Of a stretch of DNA of 64,000 bases, positions 8,754 through 16,706 are shown piece by piece. The stretch is from assembly GCF_017498545.1 (NCBI RefSeq), contig NZ_CP071793.1, forward strand, positions 2,604,001 to 2,668,000. The letters are read 5' to 3'. Each line of letters begins with the position of its first letter. The stretch's first letter is position 1. Source of the stretch: Sulfidibacter corallicola (GTDB taxonomy: Bacteria; Acidobacteriota; Holophagae; Acanthopleuribacterales; Acanthopleuribacteraceae). The position numbers were made by a program, and so were the translations under genes. The notes beneath the pieces are model-generated. The model ran no database searches and had not been told where the DNA came from. It saw only the letters and a program-made list of their open reading frames with translations.

Positions 8754-9413
8754 TCACATGGCCTTGTTCTGGAGGATATGTTGCCACATACCGTCGCGCC
8801 CTTCGATGCTTGCCTTGATATGGGGCCGCTCCATGAGCACGGGTCGCAGGTTCCGCCAGCCGGACAGCGCGTCGAGCGGGTTCGGCCGATCGTAGAGTTC
8901 GGCCAACTTTTCCACCAGGTCCAGCGAGACCAAGGCGATCAGATCGGCGTGACTGAGATGCTTGCCGGCGATGTAGGGATCGAAGACGCATACCTGAGCG
9001 AGGTACTGAACCCCTTCGTTCACCTGCGTGAAACCGGCATCGGTGACCGCTTGGTCCTCGGGTGCGCCGAAAAAGCCGGTCGGTACCAAGCTGCCGGCGG
9101 CACCGTTCACGTAGTGGGTGAGGAACTGGTGGATCTGCATGGCCCGACCGGCAACCATGGGCTCCTGCGGGAACAGGGCGGGATTGGGCTGTTGGGCTTC
9201 GGCGTAGGCCACGATGGCCAGGGACTCGCTGAGCACACCCGCTTCCGTTTCCATACAGGGAATCTTGCCGACGGGCGACATGGCCAAAAATCCCGAGGTT
9301 TTTTCATTGGGATGTTGGGGAACTTCTTCGAACGGCATGTTTTTCTCGAGCAGCGCCAATTTGGCGAAGTTGTAATAGCTGCTGGCGAACACGCCGTAGA
9401 GCTTCAGGGTCAT
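8754..9413 (-). CDS. Glutathione S-transferase-like protein
   Basis: 219 residues with the two-domain GST layout. A thioredoxin-fold N-terminus (LKLYGVFASSYYNFAKLALL) carries the substrate-side motif PVGKIPCME and the SES turn (VLSESLAIVAYAE), followed by an all-helical C-terminal domain from about residue 90. The family conjugates glutathione to electrophiles or acts as a peroxidase, isomerase or dehalogenase in the cytoplasm; the exact reaction cannot be read here. Its ATG overlaps the stop of the upstream SRPBCC gene (ATGA, 9410-9413), which indicates translational coupling. Control is probably by the ArsR protein of the same operon. Confidence 0.88.
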   Translation of the reverse strand: MTLKLYGVFASSYYNFAKLALLEKNMPFEEVPQHPNEKTSGFLAMSPVGKIPCMETEAGVLSESLAIVAYAEAQQPNPALFPQEPMVAGRAMQIHQFLTHYVNGAAGSLVPTGFFGAPEDQAVTDAGFTQVNEGVQYLAQVCVFDPYIAGKHLSHADLIALVSLDLVEKLAELYDRPNPLDALSGWRNLRPVLMERPHIKASIEGRDGMWQHILQNKAM

Positions 9414-9853
9414 GACTTTACCTCCTCACCGGATTCGCGACCGGCGTTTTGAAAGAAACGATCTAAATTGGTCAAGCAACCGGTCCAGCCCTGCTCGTGG
9501 AGACGCTGTTGCTCCGGTTCCTGGAATTGGGAATGGACCAAGGTCAGCAGGGTTCGCTCACCAATGGATTCGAAAGTCACCGAAACCAGCGTATCGGTGG
9601 CGACATGCGAGTTCCAGGTGAAGGAGATATGGCGCTGATCGACGATCTCGCGGTAGTGACCGTGATGGACGTATTCGCCGTCCTTGGCGATCATGCGCAG
9701 CTCATAAGCACCGCCTGGCCGGAAATCGAGGGTCGCCTCACAACGCATCTCGCCGGGGAAGAACCATTGACGCATGAACTGGGGATCGCTCCAGGCTTGG
9801 AAGACGCGGGCGACCGGCGCATCGATGGTGCGGGTCAGGGTCAGTGAAGACAT
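9410..9853 (-). CDS. SRPBCC (AHSA1-type) domain protein
   Basis: 147-residue START/Bet v1-fold protein. Typical AHSA1 features are the start LTRTIDAPVARVFQAW, the segment MRQWFFPGEM, a central YELRMIAKDGEY strand and a C-terminal helix ending GCLTNLDRFF. Members bind hydrophobic ligands in a deep cavity and are often encoded with ArsR regulators. The ATG at 9853 is chosen because AAAGGAG lies 5 bases upstream; the open frame extends further (to 9958) but through the promoter and operator. It is the first gene of the operon, and its stop overlaps the GST start by 4 bp. Confidence 0.88.
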   Translation of the reverse strand: MSSLTLTRTIDAPVARVFQAWSDPQFMRQWFFPGEMRCEATLDFRPGGAYELRMIAKDGEYVHHGHYREIVDQRHISFTWNSHVATDTLVSVTFESIGERTLLTLVHSQFQEPEQQRLHEQGWTGCLTNLDRFFQNAGRESGEEVKS

Positions 9854-9898
9854 GATTACTCCTTTGAAAGAACAGGTCTGGCAAAGAAATGCAAAAAG

Positions 9899-9916
9899 CT
9901 TAACCTTTCGGTTAAG
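9899..9916. promoter_or_regulatory. Operator-like palindrome O1 over the start region
   Basis: CTTAACC-TTTC-GGTTAAG, perfect 7-bp arms, overlapping the -10 box and predicted start of the leftward SRPBCC promoter. Its core TTAACC-N4-GGTTAA recurs at 9951-9966, 51 bp away (about five helical turns). Probable binding site of the ArsR protein at 8225-8623 (inference). Confidence 0.7.
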
Positions 9917-9942
9917 TATAAAGCACTCCCCCGTCCCGTCAA
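9915..9942 (-). promoter_or_regulatory. Sigma70-type promoter of the SRPBCC-GST-ArsR operon
   Basis: On the minus strand: TTGACG (9942-9937), a 16-bp spacer, TATACT (9920-9915). It is flanked by the two palindromes at 9899-9916 and 9951-9966, the usual layout for repression by an operon-encoded regulator. Confidence 0.7.
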
Positions 9943-9950
9943 CCAAAAAC

Positions 9951-9966
9951 TTAACCAAAGGGTTAA
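9951..9966. promoter_or_regulatory. Operator-like palindrome O2 upstream of -35
   Basis: TTAACC-AAAG-GGTTAA, with the same 6-bp arms and 4-bp spacing as O1, lying just upstream of the -35 box. Confidence 0.65.
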
Positions 9967-10100
9967 TCTTTTCTCAAACGAGTTCCCCCGAATTTCTCCA
10001 TTTCATTTAACTCACTCATATTCAACAATTTGTCCAAAAAAACAAATCAAGACCGAGCCCACCACGGATCCAATGGACTCGATTTCGGACGGTGAAACGC

Positions 10101-10155
10101 AAAAGGCCTGGCAAGGAAACCCTCCTCGGGGACTTCCTTGCCAGGCCTCTTTTTG
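10101..10155. terminator. Strong intrinsic terminator, probably bidirectional
   Basis: Perfect 15-bp arms AGGCCTGGCAAGGAA (10104-10118) and TTCCTTGCCAGGCCT (10134-10148) with a 15-nt loop. A T-run follows on the plus strand and an A-run precedes the hairpin, so it has a T-tail on both strands. It lies just after the small membrane gene that is read leftwards. Confidence 0.92.
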
Positions 10156-10187
10156 GATCTTTTTCGCGATCTTGGGACTTCCCCGGA

Positions 10188-10421
10188 TCAGGCTTCCTCG
10201 TAACCGCTTTGGAACCCGCCACCGAGAAAGAAAAGGACGGCGCCGAGTACGATCAGCCCGGATCGGATCAGCCAGCCGATCCCCTCTCCCCAGGCATCGA
10301 TCCAGGCAAGGATGATGAACTCCATCTGGAGAAAGTAAAGAATGACGGAGCCCACGCCAAAGAACATCAAGGTCTTTCCAATTTCACGCATGTTTTCACC
10401 ACTCGAAAAAATTTCGGTCAT
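10188..10421 (-). CDS. Small two-helix membrane protein, function unknown
   Basis: 77 residues. Two hydrophobic stretches are visible: about 17-42 (TLMFFGVGSVILYFLQ followed by MEFIILAW) and about 50-70 (LIRSGLIVLGAVLFFLGGG). An acidic stretch lies between them and a short acidic tail follows. No family is recognised with certainty. The ATG at 10421 has a weak AGGTTG site; an internal Met at residue 11 is an alternative start. A strong terminator follows 33 bp after the stop, so it appears to be a monocistronic gene, which supports its being real. Confidence 0.65.
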   Translation of the reverse strand: MTEIFSSGENMREIGKTLMFFGVGSVILYFLQMEFIILAWIDAWGEGIGWLIRSGLIVLGAVLFFLGGGFQSGYEEA

Positions 10422-11117
10422 AGAGCAACCTGACCCATTGAATCACACAGACACCAAAAAGACAAAATAAAAACAATTTATTTTCGTCAATCAAACCCCT
10501 TAAAAGAGTCTATAAACACATCAACAGACCCAACAAAGGCGTCTTGGTCGTTATCTGAGAGGAACACATTCCTCCGCGACTCCCCCAGACAACCCATCGC
10601 ACCAACAGTAACGGGACTTCGTTTTTCCCAAGGCAACCGAAGTCGCGCGTTGCCGAGGTCGCGGTGGGCCCTCGGCGCCCCCCATACCGACGCGACCTTC
10701 ATGGACCCTGCACCGCTGTTGGCCCCATCCGGTGCCCATCGAGAAACAGGGTTTTTCTAAAAATGCACCTCTGAATCGGCAGGGTTGCCAACCCCAACCG
10801 GTATCGGCAGTCAGGTATCAGGTGTCAGCTCATAGCCTTTGCACGATGATCTTGCCAAGACCGGACTCCCGATACCTGACCGCGTGCCCATCCAGCCGGA
10901 CCGCTCGGGAAGTAGAAATGATTTCGTTACCGGATGGGCACGATCGAGATGTCGCCCCGCCGCGATCGAAGATTGTTTCGCTGCCGCCCGGACACTAAAT
11001 TAAAGACAACTACCCAGTGTGTCAGCAACAACATCGAGTCGCGAAACCCGTGTGACCCAATGGCTTTGCGCGGGCATTCCCGTCTCAGGGCCAGGGTCCG
11101 TCCAAGGGAGGCAGGCG
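10422..11117. other. 696-bp non-coding divergent region with nested inverted repeats
   Basis: I see no convincing gene. Two inverted repeats stand out: GTCAGGTATC (10810-10819) with GATACCTGAC (10871-10880), and TGCCCATCC (10885-10893) with GGATGGGCA (10932-10940). The first part (10440-10530) is AT-rich and probably contains the leftward promoter of the small membrane gene. These repeats do not belong to the TTCGAAGC palindrome family. Confidence 0.6.
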
Positions 11118-14100
11118 ATGAAGGTAACGCGCATTTCATGGATATTGATGTGGTGTGTCTCGAGTTGGGGCTGGTCGCAGCAAGTGGCGGACGAGACCCG
11201 CTTGGTGTTCCCCTGGGTTTCACACAACAATCAGTTTTCGAGCGTCGTGTTCGTCACCAACCTGGGCTTGTCGGAAGTGACGATCACCCTTACCGCCTAT
11301 CGCGGCCAGAACGCGAGCGATTCGGTGCGGGAAGCCACCACGACCCGTACCATTCCCGCTCGAGGGTTCCTGGAAGAGGAAGCGAACGCCCTGTTCCCTC
11401 AACTGGGTATCGGTTCGGGGTTCACCATCCTGCTGGAGGCGGCGGCATCCGACATCGAGGGCGGCTGGGTGACCTACAATCTCACGACCGTGACCGGCAA
11501 GTCACCTTCGCAGGGCCGCGCCATTCCCATCCACGAGCTCACCGACAGCCGGCAAGTGGGTACGGGCCGCGAGATGCTGTTCCCCTACCTGCCCGTGCTC
11601 GAGGGGTCGATCTCGGCGCCGGCCATCGTCAACGTGGGCGATACGGCCGTCGATGTCACGCTCCACCTGTTCACGCGCGAGGGCACCCAGCTTCCGTCGG
11701 TCACCGTGCAAAACCTGGAGCCGTTACGTCCCCACGCGGTCCTGGCCAACGACCTGGCGGGCGGCCAACCCACATCCAATCTGCAGATCATCGCCGAAGG
11801 CCCCCAGGGTAGTTTCCTCACCGGGGTCTCGTTCGTCTTCAACGCGATCGGCGAGCCCTCCATCGGGAACGCCTACGCGACCGGAGTCACCGACGACAGC
11901 CAAGCCCTGTTCTTTCCCTGGGTATCGCGCAACGACCTCTTCGAAACGGTCGTGTTCATCAACAACCTGGGCGATTCGGAGATGGAGATCAACTTGAGCG
12001 CGCGCCGCGAGAACGGTCAATCGACCACGCAAACGCGGCGTGTCCCGGCCGGCGGATTTTTGGAGGAAAAGGCATCCAGTCTGTTCGACGCATTGGGTGC
12101 GGGCAGCGGCTTTTCGGTGTTCGTCGAAGCATCCGACCCGTCTCGGCTCTTCGGTGGTTGGGTCACCAACAACCTGGCCACGGACAGCAAATCGTCCCCG
12201 TCCCAGGGCAATGCGGTCCGGTTACCCGGCAGCGGCGGCAGTGACGACGTGGGCACCCAACTGGTCTACAATTTCCTGCCGGTCAAGGACGGCTTCACCT
12301 CGGGTCCGGTAGTCGCCAACGTGGGCGATGCCGCCGCGGACATTTCCCTGTTCTTCTTCGACGGGTCGGGCAACCGGGTCGGCAGCCAGGTACTCAGCGC
12401 GGTCCAGCCAATGCTGCCCTTCGCGAGGGTCGTGGGCGATCTGGTAACCAGCGGCGAGAACCTGTACATGGTGGCTCAGTCCGACCAACCGCTTGCCGGA
12501 ACCTCCTTCGTGTTCAACGACCGCCAGGAGCCCTCGATGGGCAATGCCGTCGCCACCCTGTTGCCGGTCTCGCCGGAATTCGAGGTCGCGGGGGAAATGA
12601 CCGTCGACGGTTCCGGCGGCCAAATCTCGGCCGGTGACTTGACCTTGACGGTCCCCGCGGCGGCATTCGCCGAATCGAACAGGGTCGCCATCCTCAGCGG
12701 CGACAGCGCTTCGACCCATGAATTGGCTACCGGACCGGGCTACTTTCTCTCGGGTCTACCCGTGGATTTCAACCAACCCCTGACGGTTTCGATCGACATG
12801 GCGGATCTGGACGGGAGCGCCTCTGCAGGCATCGGATTCTCGGACGAAAGTTTTCTGACCACCCAGGGCGCGACCCAAAAGACCTGGACCCTGCTGGATA
12901 CTCAGCGTTCGGGCAACATCCTCACGGCCACGCTGCCGGCCCCGCCGGCGCTCAAAACGAGCAAGCGCCGAGACGGCGGACTGAATATCAGCGGCGAAAT
13001 ACGGGTACTTCTGTATGCCGAACACCTCAGCGACGAAGGACATTTCCACATCACCTACCCGCGACTGGGGACATCCGAGAGCGACGTCCGCAATTTGGGC
13101 GAGGCATTGGAAACGGCCTATTCGCGGATCCAAGCCCTCGGCTTCGACTACGGTGCGCGCACGGTTTGGCCGGTACGGGTCACCGTTCGCAGGCTGGATG
13201 ATTCGGTCTTCGGCTACTACAGCAGTTCCGTGTTCGGCGACAATTACGGCTACCTGGAATTCAACTCGATCCACCTGGCCGAAACCGAGGAGATCAACGT
13301 CACGGCCGGCCACGAGTTCTTCCACCTGGTGGAAGCGCTGTACGATCCGCGAAACCGTTACTCCAAGGCCAAATTCGAATCGACCCACTACTGGTTGAGC
13401 GAAGCCTCGGCTTCCTGGATCGAGGAGCGCTTCACCGACACGCCGAACTGGGTGCCCGGCACCTTCGGCGGCAACGGCGAGGCCCCGTTTCGCGGCATGC
13501 ACGCCGGTATCGGCAACGGCAGCCGGAATCACGGGTACGGCATGGCATCCCTCTACAAGCACCTGGTGGACACCCAGGGCGACGCCGTCTCGCTGAACAT
13601 TTTCACCAAAATCCGCGATGAGGCCCATCCCGTCAAAGCGGTGGTCGACACCGCCGGCGAGGTGGCCGGCCTGCCATGGTGGACGAATTTCTTCCAACGC
13701 TACATGCAGGGCGAGATCTACGGACTCGAATCGGCCTTCTTCCTGGGTCTGCGCTCCGGACTCTTTCAAATCCAGGATCCCGACGACGAAACCGTCTTCA
13801 ACTTCGGCCTGGCCGACCTGGCCGCGGCAATGTACCTGATCCGGCTGGACGATCCCGACATGCCGGAAAAGCGGAAAGCCGTCTTCGACATCAGCGGCGG
13901 CGACAGCCAGGTCATGGTGTTCCAGTTCAACCAGCAGTCCGGGACGATCCAGCACGTTTCGGGGCCGAGCACCTCGGCCTCGGTCGGCAATCTCAAAGGG
14001 TTGACCGAAGGCGGCTGGCACCTGATGGCCGTGGCGTTGAACCCACGCCACCTGAGCCCCTACACCGCCGTGACCCAGGTCAGCCTGAGCGTCAAGGTGG

Positions 14101-14675
14101 AGTTGGAGGAAAACCTCTTCACGGCCAATCTGTCCTTCCCCTCGGAGGGCCTGAGCTATGGGTACGAGGGAAATTTCATCGCCGGAGGGTTGGGCAGCCT
14201 GAACGATGTGCCCGGTTTTCCGTCCGTGGTCACCAGCGACGCCGAGATGATCACCCAAGGGAGCCTGCTGGACGACATTCTGATCACGATCGCCTTGAAC
14301 AAGGGCCTCACGGCGCCGGGTACCTACTCGTTCGCGCTCATCCCCTTCGAAGACGGAGACGCCCTGCTCTTCATGTCCGATCCCCGAATCAAGGACGGGA
14401 TCACCGACTTTCCCGTGACCTTCAGTTCGACCGGCGGCACGGTGAACCTGGAAGCCTACGGGGCCAACGAGGGCGACACCTTGTCGGGCACCTTCAACGC
14501 GAGCCTGCTCGGTGCCCGGCTGTTCCTCAACGAAGAGGGCGATACCGAAGCCGAGGAGATCACGGGAACGATCGACGGCAGGTTCGAGGCGGAGATCCTG
14601 CCCACGACGATCGGCAAGCGGACCCTGCTGCGCATCACCGACATATGCGCGATCTCGCTCCCCTCCGCGGAGTAG
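11118..14675 (+). CDS. Secreted multidomain protein with HExxH metalloprotease-like domain
   Basis: 1185 residues, probably exported: a signal peptide (MKVTRISWILMWCVSSWGWS) opens the protein. Two homologous beta-rich modules of roughly 200-230 residues follow. Each opens with FPWVS and an N-rich strand (FVTNLG / FINNLG), has a GGFLEE or RGFLEE turn and a GGWVTNNL or GGWVTYNL segment, and ends in SPSQG. The central domain carries HEFFH (His732, Glu733, His736) and WLSEASASWIEE, with Glu762 as the likely third zinc ligand, as in gluzincin-type peptidases. The C-terminal third is beta-rich and unassigned. The ATG at 11118 is preferred over an upstream ATG at 11019 because GGGAGG lies 6-7 bases before it. 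The fold and active site are inferred from motifs; the substrate is unknown. Confidence 0.78.
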   Translation: MKVTRISWILMWCVSSWGWSQQVADETRLVFPWVSHNNQFSSVVFVTNLGLSEVTITLTAYRGQNASDSVREATTTRTIPARGFLEEEANALFPQLGIGSGFTILLEAAASDIEGGWVTYNLTTVTGKSPSQGRAIPIHELTDSRQVGTGREMLFPYLPVLEGSISAPAIVNVGDTAVDVTLHLFTREGTQLPSVTVQNLEPLRPHAVLANDLAGGQPTSNLQIIAEGPQGSFLTGVSFVFNAIGEPSIGNAYATGVTDDSQALFFPWVSRNDLFETVVFINNLGDSEMEINLSARRENGQSTTQTRRVPAGGFLEEKASSLFDALGAGSGFSVFVEASDPSRLFGGWVTNNLATDSKSSPSQGNAVRLPGSGGSDDVGTQLVYNFLPVKDGFTSGPVVANVGDAAADISLFFFDGSGNRVGSQVLSAVQPMLPFARVVGDLVTSGENLYMVAQSDQPLAGTSFVFNDRQEPSMGNAVATLLPVSPEFEVAGEMTVDGSGGQISAGDLTLTVPAAAFAESNRVAILSGDSASTHELATGPGYFLSGLPVDFNQPLTVSIDMADLDGSASAGIGFSDESFLTTQGATQKTWTLLDTQRSGNILTATLPAPPALKTSKRRDGGLNISGEIRVLLYAEHLSDEGHFHITYPRLGTSESDVRNLGEALETAYSRIQALGFDYGARTVWPVRVTVRRLDDSVFGYYSSSVFGDNYGYLEFNSIHLAETEEINVTAGHEFFHLVEALYDPRNRYSKAKFESTHYWLSEASASWIEERFTDTPNWVPGTFGGNGEAPFRGMHAGIGNGSRNHGYGMASLYKHLVDTQGDAVSLNIFTKIRDEAHPVKAVVDTAGEVAGLPWWTNFFQRYMQGEIYGLESAFFLGLRSGLFQIQDPDDETVFNFGLADLAAAMYLIRLDDPDMPEKRKAVFDISGGDSQVMVFQFNQQSGTIQHVSGPSTSASVGNLKGLTEGGWHLMAVALNPRHLSPYTAVTQVSLSVKVELEENLFTANLSFPSEGLSYGYEGNFIAGGLGSLNDVPGFPSVVTSDAEMITQGSLLDDILITIALNKGLTAPGTYSFALIPFEDGDALLFMSDPRIKDGITDFPVTFSSTGGTVNLEAYGANEGDTLSGTFNASLLGARLFLNEEGDTEAEEITGTIDGRFEAEILPTTIGKRTLLRITDICAISLPSAE

Positions 14676-14717
14676 CCCGGGCCCCCCTTGCCGAGCCACG
14701 GGCAGACGGCAACCCGC

Positions 14718-15830
14718 TCAATCCGCTCCGACCAGCTTTTTCAACTCGGCCAGAGCGGCGTGCTCCGGAAAGTCGCGTTCCAGGCGATCGAGGGAATTCG
14801 CCGCCTTTTTCCCGAAGCCCTGCTCATGCTGGGCACGCACCAGCGCGTCCAACAGCATGGGGTGTGCGACGTGCCGGGAAACCGCCGCCATGATGCCCAG
14901 CTCGGTGCGCTTGTCCGCCACGGTTTGGGCGAGGCGGTAGCTGTAAAAGGCGTAGAGGGCCAGGTATTGGTGGTCGTAAGCGGCGGCTTGGCTGTTGAGC
15001 GCCAGGTCGATCTGATAGCTGCCCGAAACCCTGGCACGGGCAAGCAGTGCCATGGCGGCCTCGTCCTTGAACAAGGTGCGCGGCCGCAGCGTCAAACCGA
15101 GCTTGCTCACGAGCGCCTCGCCGGCGCGGGCCACCGAACCGGGGTTTTGCGCCGTGATCAGATTTCCATCCACCGCCACGTAGGGCAGCATCGGCGCGTT
15201 GGACACGTAGATCGCGTTCCGTTGGCGCATCCGGTCCTCGATGAAAAAGGGAAAGCGATCGAGCATCTCCGAGCTGAAGGCCTTTTCCTCGACATTGGTG
15301 AAGCTACAGATTTGTTTGCCGGCCACGAAAAAACCACCGTCCGGCGTTTTGATATCCGTCAAGGCCGCGGGTCCATGGCAGACCGCGGCAATGGGCCGTC
15401 CCGCCTTGACGAGTTCGGTAAGCAGCTTTTGGGTGCCGGGATCGGAAGGCAAATCCATCATGGCGCCACCGCCCCCCACGATGAAAATCCCGTCATACTT
15501 ACCGGGGTCGGCGTTCTTGGCGGCGATCGTCGCTCCCAACTGCCGGAGCGCGGGCGTATGGTTCTTGAACCGTTGAATATAGGAAAGCGTGTCCTTGTTG
15601 GTTTTGACGGGAACGGCACCGCCCGCGGGACTGATGATGTCCAGGGCGATGCCATGGTCATGCAGGACCAGGTAGGCCTGGGCCAATTCCTCGAGGTCAT
15701 AACTCAGGTCCGGCTTGAGCAGGCCATAACTGGAGATCAGGACAGCCACCCTTTTGCCGGTGGCTTGATTCCCTGAGAACCAGGCCCCCACAAACGGTGA
15801 AACGAACGCCAAAAACAGAAACACTTTCAT
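14718..15830 (-). CDS. Exported DJ-1/PfpI-family (type 1 glutamine amidotransferase-like) protein
   Basis: 370 residues. A short signal peptide (MKVFLFLAFVSPFVGAWFSG) is followed by a DJ-1/PfpI domain of about 230 residues with the nucleophile elbow AVCHGPAAL (Cys151), the GIFIVGGGGAM strand-turn and an acidic residue upstream. A C-terminal helical extension of about 130 residues (from about 240) is unusual for the family. Relatives are chaperones, glyoxalases or peptidases; which applies here is unclear. The start at 15830 is supported by AGGAGGTG 8 bases upstream, although the frame is open to 16094. It is divergent from the response-regulator gene and converges with the metalloprotease gene, 42 bp apart. 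Confidence 0.85.
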   Translation of the reverse strand: MKVFLFLAFVSPFVGAWFSGNQATGKRVAVLISSYGLLKPDLSYDLEELAQAYLVLHDHGIALDIISPAGGAVPVKTNKDTLSYIQRFKNHTPALRQLGATIAAKNADPGKYDGIFIVGGGGAMMDLPSDPGTQKLLTELVKAGRPIAAVCHGPAALTDIKTPDGGFFVAGKQICSFTNVEEKAFSSEMLDRFPFFIEDRMRQRNAIYVSNAPMLPYVAVDGNLITAQNPGSVARAGEALVSKLGLTLRPRTLFKDEAAMALLARARVSGSYQIDLALNSQAAAYDHQYLALYAFYSYRLAQTVADKRTELGIMAAVSRHVAHPMLLDALVRAQHEQGFGKKAANSLDRLERDFPEHAALAELKKLVGAD

Positions 15831-16016
15831 CGTGAACACCTCCTGTTCGCTCCGAAAGATAGCAATCCATTTGTCGTGAATTCGTGAAGGTCCGCCAACG
15901 CACGACGACATGCACGAGGTTCTCTGGCCTGGAGGTGGTTTTCGGAGGCGGAAAAGGCGCCGGCGTCGTCCCCGGAAAAGCCCGGGAAGCAGCGCCGGAA
16001 CGCGTAGAATAGGACC

Positions 16017-16706
16017 ATGCAGACGCTTTCCATCCTGATCATCGAAGACAACGAAGATATTGCGGCACGCGTCGGCGATTACCTGCAGGGCCATGGGATG
16101 ACGATCGATTTCGCGTTCCGCGCCGATCAGGGCATTCGATTGGCGTTGGAAAACCGCTACGATGTGGTCATCCTGGACCTCATGCTACCTGACGCCGACG
16201 GGGTCGACGTGTGTCGGCAGATCAAGGGCGATCATCCTCGCGAAGTGCCGGTTCTCATGTTGACGGCACGCGACAGCCTGGAAGACAAGGTGGTTGGTTT
16301 CCAGGCGGGCACCGACGATTACCTGACCAAACCCTTCGCTCTCGAAGAGGTGCTCGTCCGCTGCCAGGCCCTGGCCCGACGCCGAAACCTGCACCAGTCC
16401 AGGGAAATCGTCATCGGAACCCTGAGCGTGGACCGACACAGGCGAACCGTGTCGCGAGAGGGGCGACCCATTACCTTGAGCCCCACCGATTTCGACATCC
16501 TGCTCGCCATGGTGGAGGCCTACCCCAACGCCGTCGGCCGTCATGCCCTGACCCAAAAGATCTGGGGCGAGGACCATCCGGACAGCGACGTGTTGCGCTC
16601 GCACATCTACACCTTGAGGAAAGCCGTGGACAAACCGTTCGGAAGCCGAATGATCAAGACGATTCACGGCGTGGGCTTTCGGCTGGAGTGCGACGATGCG
16701 CTTTAA
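16017..16706 (+). CDS. OmpR/PhoB-family response regulator
   Basis: 229 residues. The receiver domain (about 1-120) has an acidic pocket (IIEDNED), phospho-acceptor Asp54 (VILDLMLPD), Thr in MLTARD and Lys in DDYLTKPF. The C-terminal OmpR-type winged helix (about 130-225) contains LSPTDFDILLAM and the recognition-helix region SDVLRSHIYTLRKAV. It acts in the cytoplasm as the DNA-binding partner of the kinase encoded next; the two reading frames overlap by 11 bp (16696-16706), so they are coupled. The target genes are not shown. The exported PfpI-like gene, divergent and 186 bp away, is a candidate. Confidence 0.95.
   Translation: MQTLSILIIEDNEDIAARVGDYLQGHGMTIDFAFRADQGIRLALENRYDVVILDLMLPDADGVDVCRQIKGDHPREVPVLMLTARDSLEDKVVGFQAGTDDYLTKPFALEEVLVRCQALARRRNLHQSREIVIGTLSVDRHRRTVSREGRPITLSPTDFDILLAMVEAYPNAVGRHALTQKIWGEDHPDSDVLRSHIYTLRKAVDKPFGSRMIKTIHGVGFRLECDDAL

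Noticed and set aside
10487..10702. A 71-codon minus-strand frame
   Set aside because: Weak ribosome site and no recognisable features; it lies in a structured non-coding region.
12756..14699. A 647-codon minus-strand frame, and similar long frames at 27314-29029 (-), 30449-32701 (+) and 59647-61713 (+)
   Set aside because: Each mirrors a recognised gene (metalloprotease-like, subtilase, sbcC, NRPS). They lack ribosome sites and family motifs.
15868..15890. Direct repeats CGTGAATTCGTGAA as a response-regulator box
   Set aside because: The repeat step is 8 bp, not the 10-11 bp usual for OmpR-type dimers, and there is only one pair.
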